The notes beneath the pieces were generated by a model. The model worked only from the letters and a program-made list of their open reading frames with translations, was not told the origin of the DNA and ran no database searches. Below, piece after piece: positions 32,405-42,716 of a DNA stretch of 64,000 bases (its first letter is position 1; each line of letters starts with the position of its first letter). Source of the stretch: Asterionellopsis glacialis (lineage: Eukaryota; Bacillariophyta; Plagiogrammaphyceae; Rhaphoneidales; Asterionellopsidaceae). The position numbers were made by a program, and so were the translations under genes. The stretch spans positions 1-64,000 of the forward strand of contig WKLE02000702.1 in assembly GCA_014885115.2 (NCBI GenBank), in the 5' to 3' direction.

Positions 32405-35128
32405 TTACAGGATAATTCTAAGTCGTTTATCAGATGCTCGTCGCTTGTCATTTTGGTCATACTTTGTACATTCAATTTGTAACAATGTTTCGTATTGCTT
32501 GGAAAGACGAACTTTCTTTTTCTCTTTAGATACTTCCTCGTCGGTGGGGTCACCGAGACTTGTGATTTTTCGTCTCATTCTCTTTCCAGACTTGTAACAG
32601 TTTAGGGCATTGTCATCGGTTTCAAGACCTTCTTTGGTCATTGCATAGACCAAGCGGAGAGCTATATCTGGTCTTAATGCTCGACCGCATACGTAAATCA
32701 AACCATGGTATGCCGCAATAAGATTTTTCCCCATTTTCCGATGAATTGACGGTGGCGCATTGCGAGTGCGATATTCATGGGTGATACATCTCTGCCGAAT
32801 TTCGGTTCTCCAGGCAGTAAGAGCTGCATCGATTTCGTCACCAAAACACCGGAAGACTGCGTTAATGAATCGCCCATCAGCTTCAAGATCAGCTTCAGCA
32901 GCTGTCCTGAACAATTCTAAGGCTGCATGTGAGTCTGTTGGTCCATGTTGAAGTGCTGACGCTGCTACACAATATGTCTGTGAGTTTGGCTTTGGTGCTA
33001 TTCCTTTAAAATCTGATACTTTACCATTCATAACGTCAAGAAGAGTTTTCACAGCTTCCACAGAGTTCTTTCCATCTATGAGAGTTGAAATCCCCATGGG
33101 ATACAAGGGCTTTTTTTCGTTTCCGTTGGACAATGCCGAAGAATCTCTATTTTTTTCTACTAATGGGGTGCTCGCCGCTGCTGAGTCTTCCACGCAGACA
33201 ATTATTGAATTATCAACTTTGGCGCTAGAAGCAAGTGCGCCCAATAGGGAATTCCATGTCCTTATATTCATTGTTTTATTGCCAAAAGAGTCAAAGAACC
33301 AACAAGCTGATGATGGGTCCACGGTTCGACCATATGCAGCCATGGCAGCACGAACAATGACTGGTGTCACGTCGACGTGGAAATCATTGATAGTTTCGTT
33401 CAACAAAGATGTGAGCTCCGATGAATCTAACGGCATCCCCATCATGGACGTTAAAGTATAACCATCGGGACGCATTTTTGAAGCAGACATGAGTTCATAC
33501 AATGAATGTACCTTTTCCAAAGCATGGGAGATTGATGCATCATCACTCTCATCCACTTCGTCGGATTTGCTGAAAGCTTTCCAGAGGGAGCCTTTATCAC
33601 CATCAGACGATTCTTGCCTTGAGTTATCACGAGTAAATTTCTTATTTACCAGGTTCCGGTAGCCTTCGATTAGTATGTTGAAATGTCTAACACTTGGCCG
33701 AGCAAGCTTCAAATCTTTCCGGGTGTTTCGTGCAGCTGTAATACTGGGTGCAAGATAGTTATCAAAAATAGCCTGAGCGGTTGCCAGTTCTCGTTCCTTA
33801 ACAAGAGTAACCAGGAAAGAAGCAAATGCATTTGACACTCGACCAATTCCTTTCGCATTCCGGTCGATAAAAGAATCTAGGATATCATCAACGTCCCCCA
33901 GTCGACCAGCACGGATCAGTGATGGGAGAATTAGATCAATAGTAAATTGATCAGGCTCTAGATCAGGTTCTTGTAACAAATTCTGAAGTAATTCGAGTAC
34001 CTCGGCATCACCTGTCCTACCCTTTTTGCGCAGAATGCGGAAATGAGTATTGTACAAGTAGAGATTTTTTGTAAAATTTTGTGCTTGTACTTCTTCCAGG
34101 AGTTCTTCTGCCAAGGTTTGATTTCCGATCGTGACAGCAGCATTCATAACAGTTGTGTACGATATCACATCGGGTTCTGTCCCAAGGATACCATTTGCCA
34201 ATCCTGGACGTAGCCATTTACATGCTGTTCGAAGTGATGAATATCCCGAAGGAAACCGTCTTTTGTGACGTGCTGACGACTGCCGGCCATTCTCTGTCAC
34301 TTGATCGCATAAAGCTGCCAAGTACGTATTTAATGCCACAACATCCACTCCTTCACTAGTACTGGAGGAAGATGAGGAATTCCGTCTTACTTCCCCCAAT
34401 CGATATAGAAATTCTTCTAGCTTACTGACACGTCCCATTTGTCGTAATGTGTGAAATACTCCCACGTAAGCAATGGGTGATGGGAAATGATTTTGAGACA
34501 ACATGTGTTCCAACAAATCGCAAGATAATTTGACAAGACCAGCAACTGCAGCGGCCTTCATGACACGTTCCTGCGTCGCGAATGACTCTGTTTCCTGTAT
34601 TCCAAGCGATTCCAGTAAACGCCCCACTTCAGTTACTTCTGTTTGTGTCCGAGCATACACCAATTGCCGAAGAGTTGCGATAAGTTCTTTCGAAGGTCGG
34701 TCTTGTTCGTCTCCTTCCTCGGCTAGGCGTTCCATGTTGTTTACGACCCACTTCAATGCAGTTTTTCGATTATGCGATGATTTCTTTTTGTTTTGGTTCT
34801 GATTTTGTTTTGGTGGTGATGGCGTTAACTCTGCCCCTGAATTTTGTTTCACTTTGAGACGTATTGACGATCTCTTTTCGGTCAAGGAATGAAATATGGT
34901 TCCCAGTGGCAACGTGCCAACATTTCTTGACTCTTTCATTTTCTGTGCTGGAGAGTTTAGCAGAGAGCTCACAGATTTGCGAGTGTCTATCGTAGCAAAC
35001 CCTGACGTTCGGACAAATGATGATACTCTAAGCAACGCAACAAACATCATTAGAGAGATCCGTCGCTTTGAATGTATTACCCAAATCGATCTAGGTGTTC
35101 TTCGACGTATTCTTTCTGAGCAACTCAT
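32405..35128 (-). CDS. pentatricopeptide repeat (PPR) protein
   Basis: A single exon of 907 residues. Helical pairs of about 35 residues fit PPR motifs, for example DVISYTTVMNAAVTIGNQTL, NLYLYNTHFRILRKKGRTGD, DQFTIDLILPSLIRAGRLGD, VRHFNILIEGYRNL, DGYTLTSMMGMPL, NIRTWNSLLGALASSA and NSQTYCVAASALQHG. The N-terminus is basic and Ser-rich with few acids (RRRTPRSIWVIHSKRR), which suits an organelle pre-sequence. PPR proteins bind organelle RNA, one base per repeat, and act in processing or stability. Plastid versus mitochondrion cannot be settled from the sequence. The C-terminus is basic (SKEKKKVRLSKQYETLL). It overlaps in transcript space with the convergent FYVE/RING gene. Confidence 0.85.
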   Translation of the reverse strand: MSCSERIRRRTPRSIWVIHSKRRISLMMFVALLRVSSFVRTSGFATIDTRKSVSSLLNSPAQKMKESRNVGTLPLGTIFHSLTEKRSSIRLKVKQNSGAELTPSPPKQNQNQNKKKSSHNRKTALKWVVNNMERLAEEGDEQDRPSKELIATLRQLVYARTQTEVTEVGRLLESLGIQETESFATQERVMKAAAVAGLVKLSCDLLEHMLSQNHFPSPIAYVGVFHTLRQMGRVSKLEEFLYRLGEVRRNSSSSSSTSEGVDVVALNTYLAALCDQVTENGRQSSARHKRRFPSGYSSLRTACKWLRPGLANGILGTEPDVISYTTVMNAAVTIGNQTLAEELLEEVQAQNFTKNLYLYNTHFRILRKKGRTGDAEVLELLQNLLQEPDLEPDQFTIDLILPSLIRAGRLGDVDDILDSFIDRNAKGIGRVSNAFASFLVTLVKERELATAQAIFDNYLAPSITAARNTRKDLKLARPSVRHFNILIEGYRNLVNKKFTRDNSRQESSDGDKGSLWKAFSKSDEVDESDDASISHALEKVHSLYELMSASKMRPDGYTLTSMMGMPLDSSELTSLLNETINDFHVDVTPVIVRAAMAAYGRTVDPSSACWFFDSFGNKTMNIRTWNSLLGALASSAKVDNSIIVCVEDSAAASTPLVEKNRDSSALSNGNEKKPLYPMGISTLIDGKNSVEAVKTLLDVMNGKVSDFKGIAPKPNSQTYCVAASALQHGPTDSHAALELFRTAAEADLEADGRFINAVFRCFGDEIDAALTAWRTEIRQRCITHEYRTRNAPPSIHRKMGKNLIAAYHGLIYVCGRALRPDIALRLVYAMTKEGLETDDNALNCYKSGKRMRRKITSLGDPTDEEVSKEKKKVRLSKQYETLLQIECTKYDQNDKRRASDKRLRIIL

Positions 35129-35732
35129 GGCTTGAAAATTCTTTGCAAACTAAGTGGTGCTGGAAAGGATGCCAAGTTATGCAATAGTCTACGCTTGCTT
35201 CAATTTCAAAATTGCCGAGAACCGTGCGGTGTGACCTGAATGAGACTGATTAGTTCGTCATTCCATCCCAAAAATACAGCAACAGGAACAAAAGTCTGCA
35301 GTTGTGAAAGCAAGCAGGTAAAACAGGGTTAGCTCAAAAGTGCCGAAAGAACAAGCGCAGCTGGATAGCAGGGTCTCCAGAGCCCAAGGACCGCAATAGC
35401 CATCAAAAAAAAATGGATGGGCGCGGTGCAGTACATAAAACAAGTGTATACTCTAGAAGTACGTAGGACACTCAAGAAACGACTTAAATAATAGAAACGC
35501 GCGATGACAGGCGATGTAATTTTAGAAGCGTGCCGGCTATGGCGGGCACAAGATCTGCCTGCGCTTGCACAAATCCTTTAAACGTCATTATGACGTCAAT
35601 TCAATACGAACCAAGTGCGTGGCCAATAGAAAACGTGCGTTTTGAAAAGGATCGTAACATAGAAAGTTGGTTGTCAAGACAACAAGAGAAAGAGGTAAGC
35701 TTCGCGTTGTTGCACACTGAACATCCGACACC
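35129..35732. other. divergent promoter region, PPR gene / aureochrome
   Basis: About 600 bp lie between two divergent starts. It holds the TGACGT pair (35581-35598) and a CTAGAAGTACGTAGG stretch near 35454. I see no gene. Confidence 0.6.
35581..35598. promoter_or_regulatory. inverted TGACGT pair in the aureochrome promoter
   Basis: AACGTCA (35581-35587, TGACGTT on the other strand) and TGACGTCA (35591-35598) lie about 135-150 bp before the aureochrome ATG. TGACGT is the known aureochrome binding core, so autoregulation is plausible. The claim rests on the motif only. Confidence 0.55.
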
Positions 35733-36996
35733 ATGGCCGACGATAATCCTCCACCGGCAGAAACCAACGGCAAAGAGCCTGTGCCAATGTTTGCACCTTC
35801 CGATCCTGTAAGTACTAGCGAAAGATTTGATTTGTGGAGAAGGAGAATCATCGTTCATCATGTTAATATGTGACTTCGGGTTGCGTCTGTCCGTATATTC
35901 CTACGTATCTGTCGTATGTGTATCGTAGAAAAGATGCCTCTTGCCCAACTTCAAAAAAGTATTTTGCATGGAAACCATGCCGATGCTGTCCATCACATCT
36001 CCTATTCAAATGATTAAATTGACGGCTCATGTTCCTCATTCACATATTTTAATCGTCCCGTGTCTTTTTATGTAAACGTTTTCTGTTTGTCAGAATGCTA
36101 GTGTTAGTGATAACCCTGTCGATCTTGATGATCTCTTTCGGGACTGTTATTTCGGTGAATTTCCTGTGCTTCCCATGGACCAGCCTGATCAACCCGCAAC
36201 AGATGGTGGACAAAAACGTACCGCAGAGGAAGCTGGTCTCCCGGCTCAACCAGCACCAACTCCAGCACCTGCATCTTCTGCCAGTGCAACCGCATCAAAG
36301 GAAGATTCATCAAAAGAACTTACGGACCAGCAAAAAATTGAAAGACGGGAGAGGAATCGTGAGCATGCCAAACGTAGTAGGTTGCGTAAAAAGTTTCTCT
36401 TGGAAAGTTTACAAGAACAAATCCATGGTCTTCAGGGAGAGATTGAAACATTGAAAGATATAATTAGGAAGGAACTTCCTGATAAGGCAGAAGCGCTCAT
36501 GTCGACATTGGGTGGAGATAAATCCAAATTTACACCTTTGCCAATGCCAAGTGGCTTTGGTCCTGTTAAGACTCTCATGGAGCCAGATTTTCGTCTCATG
36601 TCCGCCTTGTCCGGTTCACAACAGAACTTTGCCATTTCGGATCCTAGTCTCCCTGACAATCCTATTGTATATGTGTCACAGGGATTTCTCGATCTTACTG
36701 GATATACCTTGGACCAAGTTCTAGGACGTAATTGTCGGTTTTTGCAGGGGCCAGGTACCGATCAAAGTGCTGTCGATGTCATTCGTAAAGGAATTCGAGA
36801 AGGTGTTGATACTTCTGTTTGTCTACTGAACTACAAAGCTGATGGAACCCCATTTTGGAATCAATTTTTCGTAGCTGCTCTTCGTGACGCCGAAAACAAC
36901 GTTGTTAACTTTGTCGGTGTCCAGTGTGAGGTATCGAAAGCTGTCGTGGAAAAACACATTGCGGATGGAAAAACTCCTTCCACTACGAAGCCATGA
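35733..36996 (+). CDS. aureochrome (bZIP-LOV blue-light transcription factor)
   Basis: Exon 1 is 35733-35807 and exon 2 is 36094-36996, joined in phase 0 across a 286-bp intron (GTAAGT donor, TTTGTCAG acceptor), giving 325 residues. A Pro/Ala-rich N-terminus is followed by a bZIP: basic region RRERNREHAKRSRLRKK (about 108-125) with the N-x7-R signature, then a short leucine zipper. The LOV domain lies C-terminal, as in all aureochromes: FAISDPSLPDNPIVYVSQGF, then GRNCRFLQGPGTD with the flavin-binding Cys239, then NYKADGTPFWNQF and NFVGVQCEVS with the conserved Gln. Blue light forms the Cys-FMN adduct and promotes binding to TGACGT. It resembles Aureo1-type members more than the Aureo2 type, which lacks photochemistry. 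It is a nuclear protein. Confidence 0.95.
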
Positions 36997-38233
36997 TTAG
37001 GGTGTAAGCTACGGGGATAAGAGATAGTTTATGAAAAAGTTGTGGTGGCCAGCGGCATGGTCACTTGCTTCAAAAGATTCACTGTTCGTGGTTACCAACA
37101 GAAGTTTGACCTTTTACATGTAAAGCAAAAGTATTTAAAAGTTCGAAAAGAAAACCATGTTCAACGTAAAGCACGCTTTGATTTTTTTCCATATAATATT
37201 AGTTTTCTCTCTCTCTTTTTTAAGTTCTTAGCGAGAAACATAATCTGTTCACGTAGCAGGTACATGCGTATAATATAGTATTCGCACGTGTTTTATTTCT
37301 GAATGTTGATGTCAACATGGTTGAGATTTTACCATACACACTATTAGGTCCAAGTCTTGCGTGTATCGGTGCATGGTTGGGACACAGTATGATATAATGA
37401 TGTATTACCATCCTCTGATGAGTCCGGGTCCTAAGGTCCTACCGGTACCGTCGAACTCCTAGCACCTATAGGACTAGTAGGTCCTCTAGGACCTACCAGT
37501 ATGGGACTAGGACTCTAGACGACTACCTGGTATTCTACTCTCTCTAGAGACTACCTCTAGAGAGAGAGGTCCCACATTATTTTTTAATCCGGCGGCAAAT
37601 TCAAAAACTTCGGGACTACCGAACATGAGAAATAATGGAGATCAAAAAAATGGTCTCTCTAATAGAGAGGACCTCTCTAGTAGAGAGACGACCTCTCTAC
37701 TAGAGAGGACCTACCGTACGGAAAGACAGACAGTCAGTACAGTACCGGCAGGAGCGAGTTCGCTTTGGTCATTGGGATACCAGGTATGAGACTAAAGATC
37801 AAGTACGTACCTGTACTCAATGTCAGTATCAAACTACCTTGGGGTTGTACCGGTACAGCAGGACCGAATGCCTCTAGGAACTAGTACAGTAAGTACACGA
37901 CACGTCAAAACCATCCCACACTTTTACTTGATACCAGTACAATTTATTAATGTTAGTGTAGATTTAATACCTATATTGTATTGTACGCTTGACAACTACA
38001 GAGTATCGTCCACTGTTCGTCGTATCTTCAGAAAAGAAAGTACGTACTGTACCAGCCATTCTGGGTCGAACATAACCCTATGCATAATCCCTATGGGTGA
38101 TGGGTGTAATCTTGTGTTTTTGCGCACATTTCTCAAGCTTTTGAAAATTGTGCGGATGTCGGGAGGCCTCCCGTTGACATCATCTGACATCGTGTCCTCG
38201 GTCGACTCCATTTTTTGATGGACTGACCAGACA
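36997..38233. other. intergenic region with dense GTAC/CTAG palindromes
   Basis: There is no supported gene. From 37410 to 37870 the sequence is packed with TAGGTCCTA, CCTACCGGTACC, CTCTAGAGAG and related palindromes, ahead of the first LrgAB-like gene. Confidence 0.65.
37655..37707. repeat. array of three CTCTCT-N3-AGAGAG near-palindromes
   Basis: CTCTCTAATAGAGAG (37655-37669), CTCTCTAGTAGAGAG (37673-37687) and CTCTCTACTAGAGAG (37693-37707) follow at 18- and 20-bp steps. The six-base arms are identical in all three and only the three central bases change. Two perfect CTCTCTAGAGA-type palindromes lie just upstream (37540-37570). Confidence 0.88.
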
Positions 38234-39941
38234 ATGGCGTTCTCGAAACGATCATTCATCATCTTAGTGGCGGCTCTAGCCGCCATTCTGAATTTCCCAT
38301 CGGCAGCAGCTTCGACGAAATTGAGCTCTAGGGCAACCTTTTCGCCTCGTTCTGTCGTGTCGAAGAAAACCTTTGGTGAAGTTGCTCATCATGAGAAACT
38401 TTCCAAGCCTAACCATGCAATCACAACTCGTGGAGGTGCAGGTGCGGATTCGAAATCTCTTGTTAGCGCAATCGCATTATTTGCACTTGATGCTACATTT
38501 AAGAAGGTTTTTGCAATGAACGGCATTACTTTCCCTCACCAACTAGGAGGATGTATGATCATGTTCGCCATTATGGTTCTGGCCCAAGTCGTTAGTCCAG
38601 GTGTTGGGGATGCCATCTTTGAATTTCTTTCCCCTGGCTCGGCTTTATTGGCGGTATGGCTTGGAGTATTTTTCGTTCCTGGGCTTGCAATGCTTCCTCT
38701 AGTAAGAAAACATCCGCTGCTTTGTCTTTGATTTTGTTTTACACATGCATTTTTATCTCACATGTAGCAACTACATACTTTCAATTCAAATGCAGGCTCC
38801 ATCTCTTGGGTCTCCCGTTGAGGTAAGTTCCTTTATCTATACATATATGCATTTACAAGATGAACTGGTAAAATCTCTGTTCGTTCTAAGTTGTCTGTTG
38901 CCTCTTATTTTTTAGATTGCAAAGATTTTGGCAATTGTCGTCTTTGGTTTTATTTATTCACTTGCTACCTGCGGGTTCGCTGTTCTTGGATTGAGAATGG
39001 CCATGGGTCAAACCACGAATTCAGAATCTGCACCAGTCTCGGCAGGATCGCCGACTTCTGCTCCACCAAAGCCATACTCTGAACAAACCCTTGACTTCCT
39101 CGTAAAGGGAACTGTCCTGATGGGAGCTATCAGCATCGGATCATCAAAAGTTGGATTTGAGTATGCTCGCCCGCTCCAAACGATTTATTTGTTATTTGCT
39201 ACCGTCGCCTCGTTCGTATGGGGAGCTCGCTTGCCGTCGAGTATCACTAAGGTTTTCCACCCACTTGTTACAAGTACTGTTGCTAGTTTGGCTGCCATGG
39301 CGCTCACTGGCAAGCTCACTGGTTCTGACTACTTGGAAGTTCTCAAAACCTATAGGGTAGGCACTCTCAACCCTCTGAAAACAGGTGCTGGTGATTTGCT
39401 CATGGCCTGCTTGGGACCGTCCGTCATTTCATTTGCTGTTTCTATGTACAGGGTAAAGAAACTCTTGCAAGAAAATCTTCTTGTCGTTGTAGTGTCTATG
39501 CTTTTATCTTCTTTTGGGGGACTCTTTGGAACCGCAGCTTTAGCTCGACTCCTTTCTCTTGGAGGAAGCAATGGCAATGTTTTACGCCTTTCAATGTTGA
39601 CGCGTAACGTGACAACTGCTCTTGCTATGGTTGTTACTGAGATCCTCGGAGGAAATCTTGCGATTGCTGCAAGTGTCGTCGTGATGACTGGAATTCTTGG
39701 TGGCACAGCTGGCAGGAGTGTTATGGATGCCATGAAAATCAGAGACCCCGTGTCTCGTGGCTTAGGAATGGGATCTGCTGCACAAGGATTAGGTGTTGCT
39801 GCGATGGTTGCTGAGAAGGATGCGTTCCCCTTTGCTGCGATTGCGATGGTGATGACTGCGGTATGTGCTACAATCATTGCTTCTATTGATCCTCTCAAAG
39901 ATATTTTGATCGCCCTTGCAACTGGTGGTGCCCAGGCTTAA
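38234..39941 (+). CDS. LrgA-LrgB fusion, PLGG1-like glycolate/glycerate transporter, copy 1
   Basis: Exons are 38234-38701, 38796-38822 and 38916-39941, all phase 0, giving about 506 residues. The middle exon is only 27 bp and encodes APSLGSPVE. It is confirmed by the intronless equivalent DSLGSAGEL in the second copy. The N-terminal LrgA-like half has FPHQLGGCMIMFAIMVLAQ and SPGSALLAVWLGVFFVPGL. The LrgB-like half has TLNPLKTGAGDLLMACLGP, FGGLFGTAALARLL, SAAQGLGVAAM and EKDAFPFAAIAMVMTA. About 12 membrane segments are expected. Plant PLGG1 exchanges glycolate for glycerate across the plastid envelope in photorespiration. The pre-sequence has a signal peptide (FIILVAALAAILNFPSAAAS) but no Phe at the cleavage site, so plastid targeting is less clear than for copy 2. 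Confidence 0.9.
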
Positions 39942-40629
39942 ATTTTGACTGAAGCGTTATAAAGACCTGACGTGGCACCTATTCTATAGAGAACTGAAGC
40001 TTGCATAAAGTTCTACTAGACATTTTTAACAAATCTAAGTAACGGCTGTGCTTGGTTAGTTGGCTTTATCTTCAATTCTCGAAATGTGTTGTATCCAGGA
40101 CAAGTTGAATTTGATTATGGAATCAAAGTTGAAGTCCATTTGATGGAGTCAATAAAATGTGGTAATATATTGAAATGTTATTGTGTAATTTTGAAACCAT
40201 TATTCTCTATCCTAGTTCCAATACATTTGTAGTCCTCTAGCTAGGTATTGTTTAAGTCCTAGTTAGTCTCCAGTCATAGCCCGGTAGACTAGAGCGAGAG
40301 TTGGATTCTTTCGGTTTGCCAACCCCATCTTTTTTGGAAACTTGATCCTCGTAGAGAATATTGAAATCTTTGAACTGTAATGGAAATTATACCTACGTTT
40401 ACGTAGAATAGACGATGGATTTTCATGAACACAAAGCCTCTCTCCCTCTCGAATGCTTTCGAACAAGGAGCGGTGTTGCGCTGGACGCCGGATGGAATAA
40501 ATGGCGAATGGCACCAGCGTCACGGCGATGCCAGAGCAAACAGCAACAGATCCTTAGATAATTACTCGATTCGTCATTACTTGCTTTTCTGAAAAGACTC
40601 TTAGAAGGTCAAGGTTGTTCCTCTCAGCA
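39942..40629. other. intergenic spacer
   Basis: I see no gene. A minus-strand frame at 40263-40523 has no domain signal. Confidence 0.5.
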
Positions 40630-41547
40630 ATGGCAACATCGCTAGCACTCTTTCAAGTTGTTCTAGTCTACTTTTCCTTCAGTACGATAGTAGCTTACGC
40701 CTCAGATGAAACAGCTGCCTCGAAGTTCAAGGCACCAAATCTCAATACACCTGATGAAGTTGTAAGTTTATGGAAAGAAAAAGACGAAGCTTTGTGGAAG
40801 TATGTTGAAGACAACGTCCCTGCTGTCTTGGAGCACACTGGGCATGCGGCGTTTGATGAACACCTTCGTGGTGTACAATCTGTCTTGAGGTTTTGGGGTG
40901 CTCCGGAACATTTGACAGCTGCTGGACTTTTCCATTCAATATATGGCACTGAAGGCTTCCAAGGTTTCGCCTTACCACTCTCAGAGCGGGAAACTATACA
41001 GAAAATGATAGGGCCAGAAGCAGAAAAACTTTGTTTTATTTTTTGCATGGTAGATCGATCTACTGTGGATCAGACGGTATTTGACTGGGACCCTGACGCA
41101 TCTGATGAACCAGCACAGTTTACGTTCACAGCACGGCCAGAACTCGGTCGATTCAAAATCGAGCTTAATAAAGAGGAGTGGCTCGATTTCATTGAACTGA
41201 CTTTGGCTGATTGGCTGGAACAGGTTGAAGGCGCTGCAAAGGTATCAAGCGATATATTCTTGTGGAAAACTGGAGAGGCGTACGCTTACCGTCGACTAGC
41301 ATACCAGAAAATGAGTGAACTATTAGCTATTCAACGGTCTCCAAGGTTGAAAAATGTGGCACCAGCGATGCTTGAAGCTGTAATGGCAACAGAATCTGTG
41401 GATACGCGTCATCTTGTTCAGGCACGAACACCTCCAATGTCCAAGGCTGCTGAAGATGCTCTACGTGCGCTTCGAGCTGTTGGTGAAGGTATTCCTGAAG
41501 ATCTTTCACCTCAGCCCATATCCACACAGTGTGAGTCAAAGATTTAA
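40630..41547 (+). CDS. DUF6817-containing secretory-pathway protein
   Basis: A single exon of 305 residues. The signal peptide is near residues 5-27 (LFQVVLVYFSFSTIVAYA). The core HLRGVQSVLRFWGAPEHLTA, AGLFHSIYGTEGFQGFALPL, then EAEKLCFIFCMVDRS is the DUF6817 pattern. The spaced His residues (H-x-R, LFHS) recall HD-type hydrolases, but no activity is established for the family. The second half is helical (WLEQVEGAAKV, AYRRLAYQKMSELLA). It lies in the same orientation between the two LrgAB-like genes. A functional link to glycolate/glycerate transport is possible but only from position. Confidence 0.78.
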   Translation: MATSLALFQVVLVYFSFSTIVAYASDETAASKFKAPNLNTPDEVVSLWKEKDEALWKYVEDNVPAVLEHTGHAAFDEHLRGVQSVLRFWGAPEHLTAAGLFHSIYGTEGFQGFALPLSERETIQKMIGPEAEKLCFIFCMVDRSTVDQTVFDWDPDASDEPAQFTFTARPELGRFKIELNKEEWLDFIELTLADWLEQVEGAAKVSSDIFLWKTGEAYAYRRLAYQKMSELLAIQRSPRLKNVAPAMLEAVMATESVDTRHLVQARTPPMSKAAEDALRALRAVGEGIPEDLSPQPISTQCESKI

Positions 41548-42716
41548 AAACGATGTTAAGAAATGATACTAACCGTAGAGAACACTATTTTACTCCTGGA
41601 TGCAATCTTTCTTTGTTACTGTCCATGCTTCCAAAGCCTCCTGCTAAGCCATCATTTCTGAGGTGTACTCCGAGTTGGAATGTGTTTCGGGACAAAAAAC
41701 AGTAAATATTATTTTAATATATCAGGTTTTCAATTATTCCAACATGCATTTGTGATGATATAAATCCTGGTAAAGCAACCTTTTAGGTATAGTCGCTATA
41801 GTCCTACCTCTTTTTCTGTGTCTCACTTTAACCTGTGGTTCCTGCATGAATTAGGACACGTATGGTGGGATTTGGGAAGTCCTCTGACGAAATTCTAGAG
41901 AGCCATTGCTACGCTCGTTTTTAAATTCGTTGACTTCGACTACATGCACAAGAAATTCAGCGAACATATTACGGTAACGGCATGGATGTGGCGAAGGAAA
42001 TAAATTCAGGATCGAAAACCATCTTCTGTCGTGTGGATGGACTGTACAGAATTCGATTTATCGGGGATTTCATTGATCGCTGTCCCGTTTCTGCTCTTCA
42101 AATTGAATCAAATTGAAGAGAGTACAATCCAGTTTTCCTTTTAAAATAACTTGAAATTGCCCAGAAATGCATAATTTTTTTAGACAGAACATACAGGGTA
42201 CATTCCAGATCCATACTCGTACCAGTATCATAAATCATAATCCCAGCGAATCGCTTTACCACCTGAAACCTGTACCTGGGTTGTCTAATTATGTGGGGTC
42301 TGAAGTTTACTGACGTCACTGTTCTCTTGTTTCAAAACAAGGATGGTGCAAATAATAAGATATGAGGTGTACTGTACTTTGAAAGCGTATGGAGGACAAC
42401 TTTTCAACTCTATCTTTTGTCACTTCAACAATATTTCTGGGACATAGCTACGAGTATTATTTGGGTATCTGAACGGTAATAAAGTTACCTGGTACCTGTT
42501 CCAGTAGAAGTTACCTTGTACCTGTTATGAGTCTCTCTGCTAGAGAGTAAAAACATGCGAGTAACGATGGACTTCCCCCCAAGACAGCGACCTGTGTGGC
42601 AGTCTAGAGAGAGAGAGAGAGTACTGATTGGACCTAAGCGGACTACAGTACATTAACCGCAACGGAGACGAAGATCATATCATAAGAGACCATTATTTCA
42701 TTTGTTGTGATTGACC
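41548..42716. other. intergenic region before LrgAB copy 2
   Basis: There is no supported gene. It contains the CRE-type site at 42311, GTACCTGGTACC-like pieces at 42488-42525, and CTAG palindromes at 42530-42615. Confidence 0.55.
42311..42318. promoter_or_regulatory. TGACGTCA site upstream of LrgAB copy 2
   Basis: A full palindromic TGACGTCA lies about 400 bp before the ATG of the second LrgAB-like gene. It is the same core as in the aureochrome promoter. Use by aureochrome is inferred only. Confidence 0.35.

Noticed and set aside
37820..38218. A plus-strand open frame of 132 residues ending just before LrgAB copy 1
   Set aside because: It runs through the palindrome cluster, has no domain, and its composition follows the GTAC motifs.
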